The position numbers were made by a program, and so were the translations under genes. Positions 1 to 7,477 of a stretch of 64,000 nt of DNA are shown in pieces. Numbering within the stretch: position 1 is the stretch's first letter; every line of letters starts with the position of its first letter. The stretch is taken from NCBI GenBank assembly GCA_900466605.1, contig UBMU01000015.1, positions 186,001 through 250,000 on the forward strand. The letters run 5' to 3'. The stretch is from Hyphomicrobiales bacterium. Its GTDB lineage: Bacteria; Pseudomonadota; Alphaproteobacteria; Rhizobiales; Rhizobiaceae. The notes beneath the pieces were generated by a model. The model was not told the DNA's origin. It did not search any database and was given only the letters and a program-made list of their open reading frames with translations.

Positions 1-501
1 CTCCACGAGATGCTCGACGTCTTCGTACGAGATGCAGACCAGCCGATCTCCGGGAAAGATTGGGCGAGGGCGCAAGTCGTTCATACTGTCGCCGCTGCAA
101 TCGAAGACGAGCTGCCTTGCGTTCGGAAACTTCTCGTCCCGTGGGAGCATGATCTCGACAGGGTCGGACTGGTCGAACTCGTCGACCTCGCGGAATGTCC
201 CAGCCTCAACTACGCCAGCGACCCGACCGGCGACCATGCCTATCCTACTGAGCGTCAGTTCGGTGACGGCCGGTGCGGTTTCACCTTCCTGGCCGTCACC
301 GAACAAAATCCAGCCCGCTTTCACGCCAAATAGCTCACCATATTTCTCGGCTGCTTTGCGCGATATCGGCCTGTTACCATTCTCGTTGCTGATCAGTGTG
401 TTCTTATTGATCTCACGAGGGAATGCGTTCGCAGCGTCGGTCGGAGTTTCGAAACCCGCCGCAGCTCTCGCGCGCTTTAATCTGTCCTTGGGTAGATCCA
501 T
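1..501 (-). CDS. CI/LexA-like phage repressor, S24 peptidase type (3' end cut by window edge)
   Basis: Likely keeps the prophage silent by binding operators between itself and the rightward early genes. The leftward frame opens with ATG at 501 and stays open for 167 codons to the edge. Residues about 5-60 look like an XRE-type helix-turn-helix. The later part carries a GDSM motif (start about FDCSGDSM), the S24 nucleophile serine region that allows RecA-triggered self-cleavage. The catalytic lysine would lie beyond the window. It is divergent from the operon starting at 585, the usual lambda-like switch layout. The family assignment is strong; the exact repressor subtype is inferred. Confidence 0.85.
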   Translation of the reverse strand, partial: MDLPKDRLKRARAAAGFETPTDAANAFPREINKNTLISNENGNRPISRKAAEKYGELFGVKAGWILFGDGQEGETAPAVTELTLSRIGMVAGRVAGVVEAGTFREVDEFDQSDPVEIMLPRDEKFPNARQLVFDCSGDSMNDLRPRPIFPGDRLVCISYEDVEHLVE

Positions 502-524
502 TCGTACATTATGGCTGAAAAATA

Positions 525-541
525 TCGTGCAATGTGTACGA
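525..541. promoter_or_regulatory. Candidate repressor operator 1
   Basis: TCGTGCAATGTGTACGA is an inverted repeat with 6-base arms (one mismatch) and a 5-base spacer. It lies in the divergent gap between the repressor and the first rightward gene, and shares arms and spacer length with the site at 560-576. A weaker half-site TCGTAC is at 502-507. Binding by the repressor at 1-501 is inferred. Confidence 0.6.
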
Positions 542-559
542 TTTTTCCTTGCGTGGATG

Positions 560-576
560 TCGTACCTTTTGTACGA
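560..576. promoter_or_regulatory. Candidate repressor operator 2
   Basis: TCGTACCTTTTGTACGA is a perfect inverted repeat with arms TCGTAC/GTACGA and a 5-base spacer. It ends 8 bases before the ATG at 585 and is centred 35 bases from operator 1. The match in architecture between the two sites argues for one dimeric binder, most simply the prophage repressor. Confidence 0.65.
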
Positions 577-584
577 TATGTCGC

Positions 585-824
585 ATGAGTAAAACACCTT
601 CTTCCATTTCTAACCTCATAGACAAGTGGGAAACCATCGGGGATTTCGCGTCCGACGTCGGCTGCGGATACGAGGCAGCTCGCCAAATGAGGCTACGAGA
701 AAGCATCTCGCCCCGGCACTGGGACGGGGTCATCGCTGCCGCCGCTCGCAAGAGCATCAAGGGCGTTGATTGGAAGTGGCTTGCTACTCGGCACACCTCG
801 TCCAGGAAGGCGGTATCAGCATGA
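585..824 (+). CDS. Small phage HTH protein (carph-isopro / Cro-like position)
   Basis: A 79-residue protein divergent from the repressor, where Cro-type regulators normally sit. The sequence around residues 10-50 ([19 protein letters not shown]...) resembles the short helix-turn-helix proteins of rhizobial prophages annotated as carph-isopro domain. The ATG at 585 is chosen because upstream in-frame codons run through operator 2. The stop overlaps the next ATG by 4 bases (ATGA), which suggests translational coupling. DNA binding is inferred from position and resemblance, not shown. Confidence 0.65.
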   Translation: MSKTPSSISNLIDKWETIGDFASDVGCGYEAARQMRLRESISPRHWDGVIAAAARKSIKGVDWKWLATRHTSSRKAVSA

Positions 825-1687
825 CCGACGTACACGGCGTAGCGCGCGACCAACTCCGCGCATTTATCGAGCGCATTGAGCGCTTGGAAGAAGAGAAGAA
901 GACCATCGCCGACGACGTCAAGGACGTCTACGGCGAAGCCAAGGCGATGGGTTTCATCCCGGCCATGATCAAGAAGATCGTGGCGCTGCGCAAAAAAGAC
1001 GAGCAGCAGCGCATGGAAGAGGAGGCGATCCTCGACACGTATCTTCATGCCCTCGGCATGCTCTCGCAGCACGACCTTTTCGAAGAACCGCATCATCCGG
1101 AAACGCGCGAAGTTATCGACCCTAAGCTCGCCCAGACCATCGTTACCGGCATGCAGACCGAAACAGGGCGCAAGGCGCTGATGGCTGCTGTCGACATAAT
1201 GATCGCCCGGGAAGAAGCGGACGAGGAATTCCAAGCGAAAGCATCCGGCGACAACGGCGCAACATGGCAGTCCGAAAAGGTGACAGCCGACCGCGTGACG
1301 GGAGATGTGAGTAGGTCGAGCCGGGGCGACGATTCCCCGGCATCTAATTTCCAATCGGACGACGGCGCAGTCGCTGCAGTGAAGGGCAAGGCCCGACTGG
1401 CGAACGCCGATGGCGTTGAACCGCCGTCGTCCGGCCAGATCGATCCGAATGAGGATCGCAGAGAAGACCAAAGCCTCGACGGAAACGCCGACGCCAACGT
1501 AGGAGGCGATCATGTAACCGCTCAATCTCCCGCAACAGATCAGGCCGTGGCTCTCGTTCAAGCCGCCACGGCCACCAAACCTCTCCGGCCTCTCTGCAGA
1601 CATCCAGGCGAGCACTGCGGTGGATACGGTTCCACTCATTGCGGCTCCTGCCTCAAGGCTTCGAAAGAAACAGAGGTGGCGGCATGA
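821..1687 (+). CDS. GapR-like (DUF2312) nucleoid protein with long Cys-rich C-terminal extension
   Basis: Residues about 8-80 match the GapR/DUF2312 core: a coiled-coil run starting [10 protein letters not shown], followed by the conserved acidic/basic helix ending with EEAILDTYL. Chromosomal GapR is roughly 90 residues, binds overtwisted AT-rich DNA and supports replication and cell-cycle control in Caulobacter. Here 288 residues are encoded. The extra 200 are hydrophilic, likely disordered, and end in four cysteines spaced C-x6-C-x7-C-x2-C, which could bind zinc. It is coupled to the HTH gene (ATGA) and to the next gene. Core family is confident; the role of the tail is unknown. Confidence 0.85.
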   Translation: MTDVHGVARDQLRAFIERIERLEEEKKTIADDVKDVYGEAKAMGFIPAMIKKIVALRKKDEQQRMEEEAILDTYLHALGMLSQHDLFEEPHHPETREVIDPKLAQTIVTGMQTETGRKALMAAVDIMIAREEADEEFQAKASGDNGATWQSEKVTADRVTGDVSRSSRGDDSPASNFQSDDGAVAAVKGKARLANADGVEPPSSGQIDPNEDRREDQSLDGNADANVGGDHVTAQSPATDQAVALVQAATATKPLRPLCRHPGEHCGGYGSTHCGSCLKASKETEVAA

Positions 1688-2022
1688 GCTTCTCTCAAAT
1701 TCAGAGCGTCCGCGTTCCGTCGCGTTCCGAGCTCATCGACATGGTTGCTGCTTTCACGGCAAAGGGCGGCGGCGAGGTCCGGGAGTTTAAACGCGGGTTC
1801 ACCAGCGACTGGAGCTACCTGCAGGATCTGCTCAAAGGCTTCGGCTATGAGGTGAAGGCGGTCCGAGCTTCGTCTTACATCGTTCGGAAGATCGGTGAGA
1901 AGGGGCGTCCAAGGCTCCTTGGACGGACCGAGGCGATCCGCACGATCGACAAGGTTCTCGTCGCCAACGGACTTCAGCCGTTCATGGCCACCAGACAGGA
2001 ATTTTCGGAGGCGCGCCCATGA
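1684..2022 (+). CDS. Hypothetical phage early protein, 112 aa
   Basis: Starts at the ATG that overlaps the stop of the GapR-like gene (ATGA), so it belongs to the same early operon. The protein is basic, soluble and has no membrane segment. A pattern of short strands and helices with a central [16 protein letters not shown] segment is visible, but I recognise no family. Its own stop overlaps the next start. It is credible as a gene because of this tight coupling; function unknown. Confidence 0.6.
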   Translation: MSFSQIQSVRVPSRSELIDMVAAFTAKGGGEVREFKRGFTSDWSYLQDLLKGFGYEVKAVRASSYIVRKIGEKGRPRLLGRTEAIRTIDKVLVANGLQPFMATRQEFSEARP

Positions 2023-2129
2023 CGCCGATGCTCCGACCATCCTCCACAGACGCAATGGCCCAGCGCGCAATCGAGCGCGGCATTGGCTGCGTCCGAAACC
2101 AAGTTTCCAGACCGGAGAAAACGCCATGA
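2019..2129 (+). CDS. Small hypothetical phage protein, 36 aa
   Basis: A 36-codon frame linked by ATGA overlaps to both neighbours (ATG at 2019, TGA at 2127-2129). The product is basic, with one cysteine and no membrane segment. The double coupling is the only support for translation. No family recognised. Confidence 0.4.
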   Translation: MTPMLRPSSTDAMAQRAIERGIGCVRNQVSRPEKTP

Positions 2130-2233
2130 CGATTGCTATCGCTCTGATTGGTTGGATTGGAATTTCAGCGCCGGTTTGCCTGATGGCTGCCTCGACCCTG
2201 CGGTTCACGATGGGGCCACGGCGCGACGATTGA
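2126..2233 (+). CDS. Tiny membrane protein, 35 aa
   Basis: ATG at 2126 overlaps the preceding stop, with GGAG at 2115-2118 as a possible ribosome site. The 35-residue product has one hydrophobic segment (MTIAIALIGWIGISAPVCL) and a short basic tail, as in single-pass inner-membrane microproteins. It ends the early operon. Function unknown. Confidence 0.45.
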   Translation: MTIAIALIGWIGISAPVCLMAASTLRFTMGPRRDD

Positions 2234-2368
2234 CGGGAGCTATCTCCGGCCCGTCAGAGCTGGTCCCGGTCCTCCTCCCGACCGGGGCCAGCCACCCTAA
2301 TCCTCAGCCTGCTGTTTCTGATGCGCAAAACCACTGCGCTCACCGCATCGCCAAGAGGCTCAAAATTA

Positions 2369-2397
2369 GCAGGTGGCGACGGCGGATCGCCACCTGC
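2369..2397. repeat. Perfect 11-bp inverted repeat with 7-base loop
   Basis: GCAGGTGGCGA is followed by CGGCGGA and its exact reverse complement. There is no T-run after it on either strand, so it is not a standard intrinsic terminator. It could be an RNA hairpin or a protein-binding palindrome. Confidence 0.7.
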
Positions 2398-2467
2398 AGC
2401 AGAACCGGACAAGGCGGACGTTTCGGCTCTGCGGAATGGAATGACGGCATGCCCAGAAGGCGGGCCG

Positions 2468-2510
2468 ACGACAAAGGGCGAAGGCCCTGCAAGGCGTTCC
2501 CCTTTGTCGT
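2468..2510. repeat. Long-range 11-bp inverted repeat with nested alternative hairpin
   Basis: ACGACAAAGGG (2468-2478) is the exact reverse complement of 2500-2510. Inside it, AGGGC (2475-2479), a GAAG loop and GCCCT (2484-2488) form a second hairpin. The inner one uses bases of the outer left arm, so the two are mutually exclusive, as in attenuators. Confidence 0.55.
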
Positions 2511-2580
2511 TCTCAGTATCGGTCCTGCGCATTCGAAGTCTCCATGAACAGGGACAGAGATCGCACAGGAGACGGACAAG

Positions 2581-2955
2581 GTGTTGTCAAACAAAGACAA
2601 GGAATTGGCAAACAGGGCCAAGGTCATGACTGACGCTTTTTACGCACAAAACCTTTTGAGAGAGGCCTTTCCAGAGAGCCGGTACGGCTCGGTGAAGGGA
2701 GCGATATTTGCGGCATATCGCTTCGTTCGCCCGAAGGTTTCCAAAGAACTGACACCAAGAAGAATTCGCGCGATCCGCGACGGCCAAGCCCGTCGGATCG
2801 ACGCCGAAGAAATGGCAGCGCTCAAGTTAGCGATCATCGAGGAGGCTCACCGTGAGCAACAGGAATTACGCGCCCGTCTGGCTGCGCTGGACAAAAAGGT
2901 TGCCGCTTTCGGTGCGCGCGCGTCTGGCGGCCAGGTGGCGGGCTCGGGCGAATAA
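2581..2955 (+). CDS. Hypothetical phage protein with C-terminal coiled coil, 124 aa
   Basis: Frame opens at GTG 2581 (an internal ATG at 2626 is the alternative start). The central part (AIFAAYRFVRPKVSKELTPR...) is basic and helical. Residues about 80-110 are a clear coiled coil (EEAHREQQELRARLAALDKKV). This suggests an oligomeric nucleic-acid-associated early protein. I recognise no named family. The stop TAA directly abuts the next frame. Confidence 0.55.
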   Translation: MLSNKDKELANRAKVMTDAFYAQNLLREAFPESRYGSVKGAIFAAYRFVRPKVSKELTPRRIRAIRDGQARRIDAEEMAALKLAIIEEAHREQQELRARLAALDKKVAAFGARASGGQVAGSGE

Positions 2956-2997
2956 GTGGGCCGACCGGGCCGAATGGATCATGGAGGAGGATTGAAG

Positions 2998-3375
2998 GTG
3001 CATCAGCTTGCTTTCCGCTTCGATGCGGCTCCGATGCCCGCCATCGCCGCTGAACCTCAGTGGTTCAAAATCAATCTCGACAAGAAGGGATGGAGCTACG
3101 GGCATATCGGTGTGAGGTGTAACGACGACGGCACTTGGTCGTACACCACGCGGGATAGTTTCGGCGGCTACTGCGGCCACGGCGGTCCATTTCACGGATC
3201 TTACGCTGACTTTGATGAAGCCTTGGAATTAGCGATCGCTCGCCTTTGGAAGGGCTGGAGCAGCATATCCGAGCGCATGAACGATAGTTGCTGCAAGGAA
3301 AATCACCGAGCGATGGCCAAGAAGGGCCTGGCTTGGTTGGATGGGCTCGCGGTCGAATACGGGGTGGCGCACTGA
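2998..3375 (+). CDS. Hypothetical phage protein, 125 aa
   Basis: The start is taken as GTG 2998 because a perfect ribosome site (GGAGGAGG) lies 7 bases upstream; an upstream in-frame GTG at 2956 lacks one. The product has a Gly/Tyr/Trp-rich middle (SYTTRDSFGGYCGHGGPF) and three further cysteines/histidines near residue 100. No family recognised. Its stop overlaps the next start (TGATG). Confidence 0.55.
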   Translation: MHQLAFRFDAAPMPAIAAEPQWFKINLDKKGWSYGHIGVRCNDDGTWSYTTRDSFGGYCGHGGPFHGSYADFDEALELAIARLWKGWSSISERMNDSCCKENHRAMAKKGLAWLDGLAVEYGVAH

Positions 3376-3575
3376 TGACCGGGCCAGCGGAAATGATCGC
3401 TTGGTTAGACCGTCGCATCGCCAGCGCCATGACCTGGCTCGACGATCATGGGAAGGGCTCGAAGAAGCCCCGCCCAGACCACGAGATCGAGACCAAGGAA
3501 TACGACATCGCCCGCTTTGAGGAGATCAAGGCTGCGTATGTCAATGCTTTGGCCAAGAGGGAGCAGGCGGCATGA
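3375..3575 (+). CDS. Small hypothetical phage protein, 66 aa
   Basis: ATG at 3375 overlaps the preceding stop codon. The product is helical and charged, with many lysines and glutamates, and has no membrane segment. Tight coupling to the upstream gene supports it as the last member of this early sub-operon. Function unknown. Confidence 0.5.
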   Translation: MTGPAEMIAWLDRRIASAMTWLDDHGKGSKKPRPDHEIETKEYDIARFEEIKAAYVNALAKREQAA

Positions 3576-3586
3576 GCGGTATATTG

Positions 3587-3805
3587 TCAGCGTGCGCCTG
3601 CCAACTTGACGGCCTGCTTCGCATCTTCAGTCCGAATTCGACCTTCGATGACGTCTCGACAGGCCTTCCATGCGCGCTTCCACTTCGGGGTGTCTTGGTT
3701 CGGCTCGTGAATGAGCCAGTTTATAGCCTCCTCGGGCGACCCCACCACGATGCGGATGCGACTGTCACCAAGCACGAGGGGGGACTTCCATCGATGTATC
3801 ATCAT
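3587..3805 (-). CDS. DUF982 domain protein, 72 aa
   Basis: Leftward gene inside a rightward phage region. The sequence GSPEEAINWLIHE... then WKACRDVIEGRI and a C-terminal AKQAVKLAG helix follows the DUF982 pattern (VGSPEEAL..L...W....R..AL.AC..A..G), a family abundant in rhizobia with unknown biochemical role. A GGAGAG ribosome site precedes the ATG at 3805. Two more DUF982 genes occur in this window (17455, 20712). The opposite orientation suggests a lysogen-expressed extra gene rather than a lytic gene. Confidence 0.7.
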   Translation of the reverse strand: MMIHRWKSPLVLGDSRIRIVVGSPEEAINWLIHEPNQDTPKWKRAWKACRDVIEGRIRTEDAKQAVKLAGAR

Positions 3806-3906
3806 GGCCGCTCTCCGATTTTTTGGGTGTCAAAGAGAGTTAATCCTCTGCGACCTCGCATCGTTCCAATTCAAGTGAGAAATACTCGTTTTGCAGGGAG
3901 CGCAGC

Positions 3907-4113
3907 ATGACCTTCCTCGAAGCCTATACCATCCATGGTCCTGACGTAGAGCGTATCGCTGAAGACCTCGGCATCACGCCACCAGAAGCCGATCGCCTCG
4001 TCAATGAAGAGATAGAGCGGAAGTTTGCTCACCGACTGGTGACAACGCGTCGAGAGTACAACGCGCGTGTTAGGGACCAGCTGCGCGGCATCCGTTGCAG
4101 GAGGCCGGCATGA
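3907..4113 (+). CDS. Small phage protein, 68 aa, HTH-like
   Basis: First gene of the second rightward early block. Residues about 1-35 (GPDVERIAEDLGITPPEADRL) have the spacing of a small helix-turn-helix, followed by a basic tail. The stop overlaps the start of the DUF1376 gene (ATGA at 4110). Function is inferred only from shape: possible DNA-binding accessory to replication. Confidence 0.55.
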   Translation: MTFLEAYTIHGPDVERIAEDLGITPPEADRLVNEEIERKFAHRLVTTRREYNARVRDQLRGIRCRRPA

Positions 4114-4871
4114 ACAACCGAGCTTGGATGCCGCTCCACATTGCTGACTACTTGGCTGACACGGGTCACCTTACGGCGACAGAGCATGGCGCGTATCTGC
4201 TTTTAATCATGCACTACTGGCAAAACGGCTGCTTGCCCGAGAACGAACGCGTCATCTCTCGCATAGCAAAGCTGTCTCCGGAGCAGTGGGAAGAGAGCCG
4301 TGACATGCTCGCCATGCTTTTCGGCCCTGGCTGGACCCACAAGCGTATCGATGCCGAGCTTTCCAAGGCAGACGAGATTATCGAGAAGCGTCGCGCCGCC
4401 GCAGAGGCTCGCTATTCGAAAGGGAAGAAGGACACCTCAGATGCAAATGCAAAGCATATGCAAAGCAAATGCAGTGATACGGGCGCGTTACCTTTAACCT
4501 ATAACCAATCTTCCTCACTTCGTTCGGAAGACGCGCGTGCGTCGGAGTTCGAAGAATTTTGGCAGGTCTATCCAAACAAGGTCGGTGAGCCGGCTGCTCG
4601 GGCAGCCTTCTCCAAAGCAATAGCTCGCGCCAGCCTCGACGAGATCATGATCGGTGTCAGGGCCTACGTCGACAAGACCGATGATCGCCAATGGTGCAAC
4701 CCGGTGAAGTGGCTCTCCGAGGACCGCTGGAAAGATCAACCCGCAAAGCCGCCCGACAAGCAGCAAACGCCATCGAAGCCTAACGGCGGCTTCTCCCACC
4801 TCCAGACCCCTCAAACCCGAGAAGAATATCTCCGCTCCGAATTGGAGCGCGCTGCAAGGAGTTTCAGATGA
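4110..4871 (+). CDS. DUF1376 phage replication-type protein
   Basis: The N-terminal 90 residues (WMPLHIADYLADTGHLTATE, then GAYLLLIMHYWQ) are the DUF1376 signature found in replication-module proteins of alphaproteobacterial phages. A basic linker follows, then a C-terminal part from about residue 145 (EFEEFWQVYPNKVGEPAARAAF) resembling the helical tail of DnaD/O-type replication initiators. It overlaps both neighbours by 4 bases. Role is initiation or helicase loading by analogy; 253 residues is typical. Confidence 0.8.
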   Translation: MNNRAWMPLHIADYLADTGHLTATEHGAYLLLIMHYWQNGCLPENERVISRIAKLSPEQWEESRDMLAMLFGPGWTHKRIDAELSKADEIIEKRRAAAEARYSKGKKDTSDANAKHMQSKCSDTGALPLTYNQSSSLRSEDARASEFEEFWQVYPNKVGEPAARAAFSKAIARASLDEIMIGVRAYVDKTDDRQWCNPVKWLSEDRWKDQPAKPPDKQQTPSKPNGGFSHLQTPQTREEYLRSELERAARSFR

Positions 4872-5350
4872 TCGTCACAGCCAGAGAGTTCACGAGCAGT
4901 GTTGAGATGCGGGCCGCCGCGGCTGCGCTTCACGCAAGTTTTTTCAAGCCAGCCAAGCGACCGGCACCAAAGCAAGCTCCCGTAAAGGTCCACAGTGAAC
5001 TTACGGCAGTCGTAACTTCGCCGAGGGAACGACCACCACTTTGGCGTTGCGAGGAGACCGCCTTCGATGCCCATGCCTCCCAGTATCGTGCCCGGCTCGT
5101 CGAGACCGCGATGAACCCGGCGAGGGTTCACATCAAGGACCGGTGCAGAGAACTCGGCGTCCCCTTCGAGGTCATGATCGGAAGCGACCGGCGAAAGAAA
5201 ACCGCCCAGTTGCGTCACGTCCTGATGTGGGAAATCCACCAGTTGTTTGGATTGAGCTTCCCGGCGATCGGCAGGCTGTTCGGTGGGCGCGATCACACGA
5301 CGTGCCTCTATGCCATCCGCAAGATCGAAACTCAGCGAGGTGAAGCATGA
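4868..5350 (+). CDS. Orphan DnaA domain-IV-like DNA-binding protein
   Basis: The last 60 residues contain the DnaA signature: SFPAIGRLFGGRDHTTCLY followed by AIRKIE, the helix-turn-helix that reads DnaA boxes. No AAA+ domain is present; upstream 100 residues are unrelated and partly disordered. It sits directly after the DUF1376 protein with an ATGA overlap, so it is part of the replication module. It may mark the phage origin or compete with host DnaA for its boxes; both are inferences. Confidence 0.8.
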   Translation: MIVTAREFTSSVEMRAAAAALHASFFKPAKRPAPKQAPVKVHSELTAVVTSPRERPPLWRCEETAFDAHASQYRARLVETAMNPARVHIKDRCRELGVPFEVMIGSDRRKKTAQLRHVLMWEIHQLFGLSFPAIGRLFGGRDHTTCLYAIRKIETQRGEA

Positions 5351-5661
5351 ACCGATACAACGCCTATCCTCACCGCATACCTGGCGGCCTCGGCTTTTGG
5401 GCGATGATTCGTCTCTGCCGCGATAGTCAGCCGTCACCGGTCATGGACACATCAGAGAAGCCCAAGGTGTTCGGCAGCAAGGGCGAAGCTGCTGAGGAGT
5501 GCCTGAAGCACATGGTCGCCTTCATGAACGGACGGACAATAAGAGGCGAGATGTTCGAGGTCACCGAGAAGCCATCGCAAGCGGCACGAGCTCGTGCTGA
5601 GAAGCTTTTCTTGGGTGGCGGCAAGACGGTCGAGGTTGAACGGTTAGAGGCGAGGGCCTGA
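5347..5661 (+). CDS. Hypothetical phage protein, 104 aa
   Basis: ATG at 5347 overlaps the stop of the DnaA-like gene. The product has a mixed N-terminus with one aromatic-rich segment and a helical charged second half (SKGEAAEECLKHMVAFMNG). No signal peptide or clear membrane segment. No family recognised; operon position indicates an early function. Confidence 0.55.
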   Translation: MNRYNAYPHRIPGGLGFWAMIRLCRDSQPSPVMDTSEKPKVFGSKGEAAEECLKHMVAFMNGRTIRGEMFEVTEKPSQAARARAEKLFLGGGKTVEVERLEARA

Positions 5662-5664
5662 GGA

Positions 5665-6225
5665 ATGGCAAGGCGAGGGCGGAAGGCAAAGGTGGGAAAC
5701 GTAAAGCTGGCAGCGATCGGCCACCTGCAAGCGCAGCCGGTGTTAAGCGAGATCGAAAATCCTCTGCACAATCCAGCATACGATGGCGAGAGCTGGAACC
5801 CCAAGAAGATCACTGGTCTTCGCAATATGAAGGAGAGCGCACTCGTTACACTTGAGCAGCGCGGGCTGCTGGATGAGGCACAGACAAAGGCCGGTGATCG
5901 GTTTCGTATGATCTGGGAGGCTCTAGGCGGAGCCGGAGCCGGATCGTTCGACTATAGCCGCGAGCCGGTGGACGGCGGCGGCCCTCGATCGGCCCTGTCG
6001 GATCGGCAGATACAAGCGGGCATCGACCTTGCCGACTGCCGGCGCGTTCTTGGCATCGGCTATGACATCATGGTGAAGGTGGCGGGTGAGGGAAAGGCCG
6101 TGACCGAGCTCACTCCAAGCAAGAACTTACAGCGGGCCTATATAGAAATGCTAAAGCAGGGACTGACAGCGCTTGCCATCAATTTTGGATATGAAAACCG
6201 CGGGAAAGTAAGAAAAAGCGCTTAA
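5665..6225 (+). CDS. DUF6456-like phage protein, 186 aa
   Basis: Last gene of the rightward early block, ending 77 bases before a terminator. The region after residue 65 (GLLDEAQTKAGDRFRMIWEA ... REPVDGGG ... DRQIQAG) follows the pattern of DUF6456-type proteins found in rhizobial chromosomes and phages, thought to be DNA-associated. The N-terminus (ARRGRKAKVG) is very basic. Position before the late genes would also suit a late-transcription regulator, but this is inference. Confidence 0.6.
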   Translation: MARRGRKAKVGNVKLAAIGHLQAQPVLSEIENPLHNPAYDGESWNPKKITGLRNMKESALVTLEQRGLLDEAQTKAGDRFRMIWEALGGAGAGSFDYSREPVDGGGPRSALSDRQIQAGIDLADCRRVLGIGYDIMVKVAGEGKAVTELTPSKNLQRAYIEMLKQGLTALAINFGYENRGKVRKSA

Positions 6226-6301
6226 AAGGGGATTCCACTTGCGACCTGAATAAGCTATAGAAAAAACATAGTGGTGATTTGCGTAGAGCGATCACAAAAT
6301 T

Positions 6302-6324
6302 AAGCCGCCTCCGGGCGGCTTTTC
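6302..6324. terminator. Intrinsic terminator between convergent genes
   Basis: GCCGCC/GGCGGC stem with a 4-base loop, flanked by AA and followed by TTTTC. It lies between the rightward gene ending at 6225 and the leftward gene ending at 6329. Confidence 0.8.
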
Positions 6325-6328
6325 ATTT

Positions 6329-6547
6329 CTAGGTGTTGTCGGGCTCCGGACTTTTGGCCGCTCGCTTCTTCCGCTTCGGCGACGGCTCCTGAGCCGCGTT
6401 GCTTGCTGCTATTTCAGCGTCCCTAGCGAGACGCAAATCGCGAAGGCGAGCGGTCTTCTCATCGCGGTCAGCCTTTTGCGCCGAGATGAGTGCATGAAAT
6501 TGCTTGTCGGTGATCCCAGCTTTGGCGTCGCGCTCATTATTGTTCAT
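6329..6547 (-). CDS. Hypothetical charged protein, 72 aa
   Basis: Leftward gene using ATG at 6547; a longer in-frame extension to 6691 looks less natural. The product is almost entirely charged and helical (QKADRDEKTARLRDLRLARD) with a lysine-rich tail, probably a coiled coil. It shares the terminator with the phage early operon. No family recognised; no clear ribosome site. Confidence 0.45.
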   Translation of the reverse strand: MNNNERDAKAGITDKQFHALISAQKADRDEKTARLRDLRLARDAEIAASNAAQEPSPKRKKRAAKSPEPDNT

Positions 6548-6772
6548 TAGTCTTAAGTAGTGCGGGTGCGGCAAAAAACACCCAGAGGCAGCGATTGAGA
6601 TTTCGGAAATCGGTCGGCTTCTCGTTCCAACGATATCTGGCAAAGCAAAGTGCCGCCCGTTCGGTGACGCGATGTCATTACCGTCGGTCAAGCCGGCCGC
6701 GTAGCTTGGCGAAGAGCGTTCATCGCAATTCCAGTCCCGCGCTCTACTTCTATCTTCAGAAGGAGAACTAGA

Positions 6773-7018
6773 TTGGAAAACTTAAGAGAATTTTTCTCGA
6801 GCACGAATGGTGATCGCTGGTTTTTGGGTGCCGATAAGCTGACGGACACAGAGGTTGTTGTCCACCGTGGGAACCTATCGTCGGGCGGTCACGAAACAAC
6901 GACTCTCATGAGTTCGTTTTTGCAGCAGCGCCCATTTGGGCCGGAGCGCGACGCTTTAATTTTGATACTGGCGGACCGCCCTGGCGAAAGCGGCGAGATA
7001 GCCGCTGCTCCGGTTTAA
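6773..7018 (+). CDS. Hypothetical rhizobial small protein, 81 aa (TTG start)
   Basis: TTG at 6773 is preceded by AAGGAG with 7-base spacing, a strong ribosome site. The opening ENLREFFSSTNGDRWFLG and the later SGGHETTTL and GPERDALI segments resemble a family of short conserved rhizobial proteins of unknown function. Soluble, no signal. It stands alone, so it is more like a host-derived or lysogen gene than a phage structural gene. Confidence 0.6.
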   Translation: MENLREFFSSTNGDRWFLGADKLTDTEVVVHRGNLSSGGHETTTLMSSFLQQRPFGPERDALILILADRPGESGEIAAAPV

Positions 7019-7115
7019 AGGCTCGTTTGGGGTCGGGAATCGCGGGTGATCGTTTTGGGGTGGCTCTGTCGCGCGAAGAGAATTCGGCAGGGAAGATTTG
7101 GCTAGGGTTAGCAGA

Positions 7116-7319
7116 ATGGCTGGCTCATATATTCATCGACGAGGCGAAAGTTCGCGGAACAACAACTTTCGTCCAGAATCAGGCGCCGCACGTCGGCTGC
7201 AAGATCGTCTGGCTCGCCTGCCTCGTCCTGTCCGCAACGCGGCTGCATGGGCCGTCTATCTTGCTTTGGTCGTGATAATATTCGGACTGGCGTCATTGCA
7301 AATGTCGTGGCTGAGATAA
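7116..7319 (+). CDS. Small single-pass membrane protein, 67 aa
   Basis: Basic N-terminal half (RLQDRLARLPRPVRN) followed by one hydrophobic segment at residues about 42-62 (AAWAVYLALVVIIFGLASL). This gives a positive-inside single-pass topology. Start ATG 7116 is chosen over TTG 7098; neither has a strong ribosome site. Function unknown. Confidence 0.45.
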   Translation: MAGSYIHRRGESSRNNNFRPESGAARRLQDRLARLPRPVRNAAAWAVYLALVVIIFGLASLQMSWLR

Positions 7320-7396
7320 GCGGAAGCTAGCGCTCGCCATTGGCACGGCTCTGATCCGTCTCGGCGATATCCCCGCCGGGTTTCCGACGCTTTACA

Positions 7397-7477
7397 TCAC
7401 CAATGATTGTAGACCCACCAAAGGCTGAATGTGGCCAAGGCAAGTACAAAGACCGTGTATGCAATGCGCCTTGCCAT
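7397..7477 (-). CDS. Tiny membrane protein, 26 aa
   Basis: Leftward 26-codon gene with GGGGGAG 5 bases before its ATG. The product is a basic start (MARRIAY), one hydrophobic segment (TVFVLALATFSLWWV) and a short end. It resembles bacterial membrane microproteins. Function unknown; translation would need ribosome profiling. Confidence 0.45.
   Translation of the reverse strand: MARRIAYTVFVLALATFSLWWVYNHW

Larger units (their letters stand above)
2234..2580. other. 347-bp stretch without a clear gene, rich in hairpins
   Basis: Several frames are open through this GC-rich stretch, but none has a good ribosome site or a recognisable product. Its main content is a set of strong inverted repeats at 2369-2397 and 2468-2510, suggesting a structured RNA or transcription-attenuation region between two early transcription units. 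Confidence 0.5.

Noticed and set aside
509..1639. Minus-strand open frame (376 codons) over the early phage operon
   Set aside because: Antisense of the HTH and GapR-like genes, and would run through the operator region.
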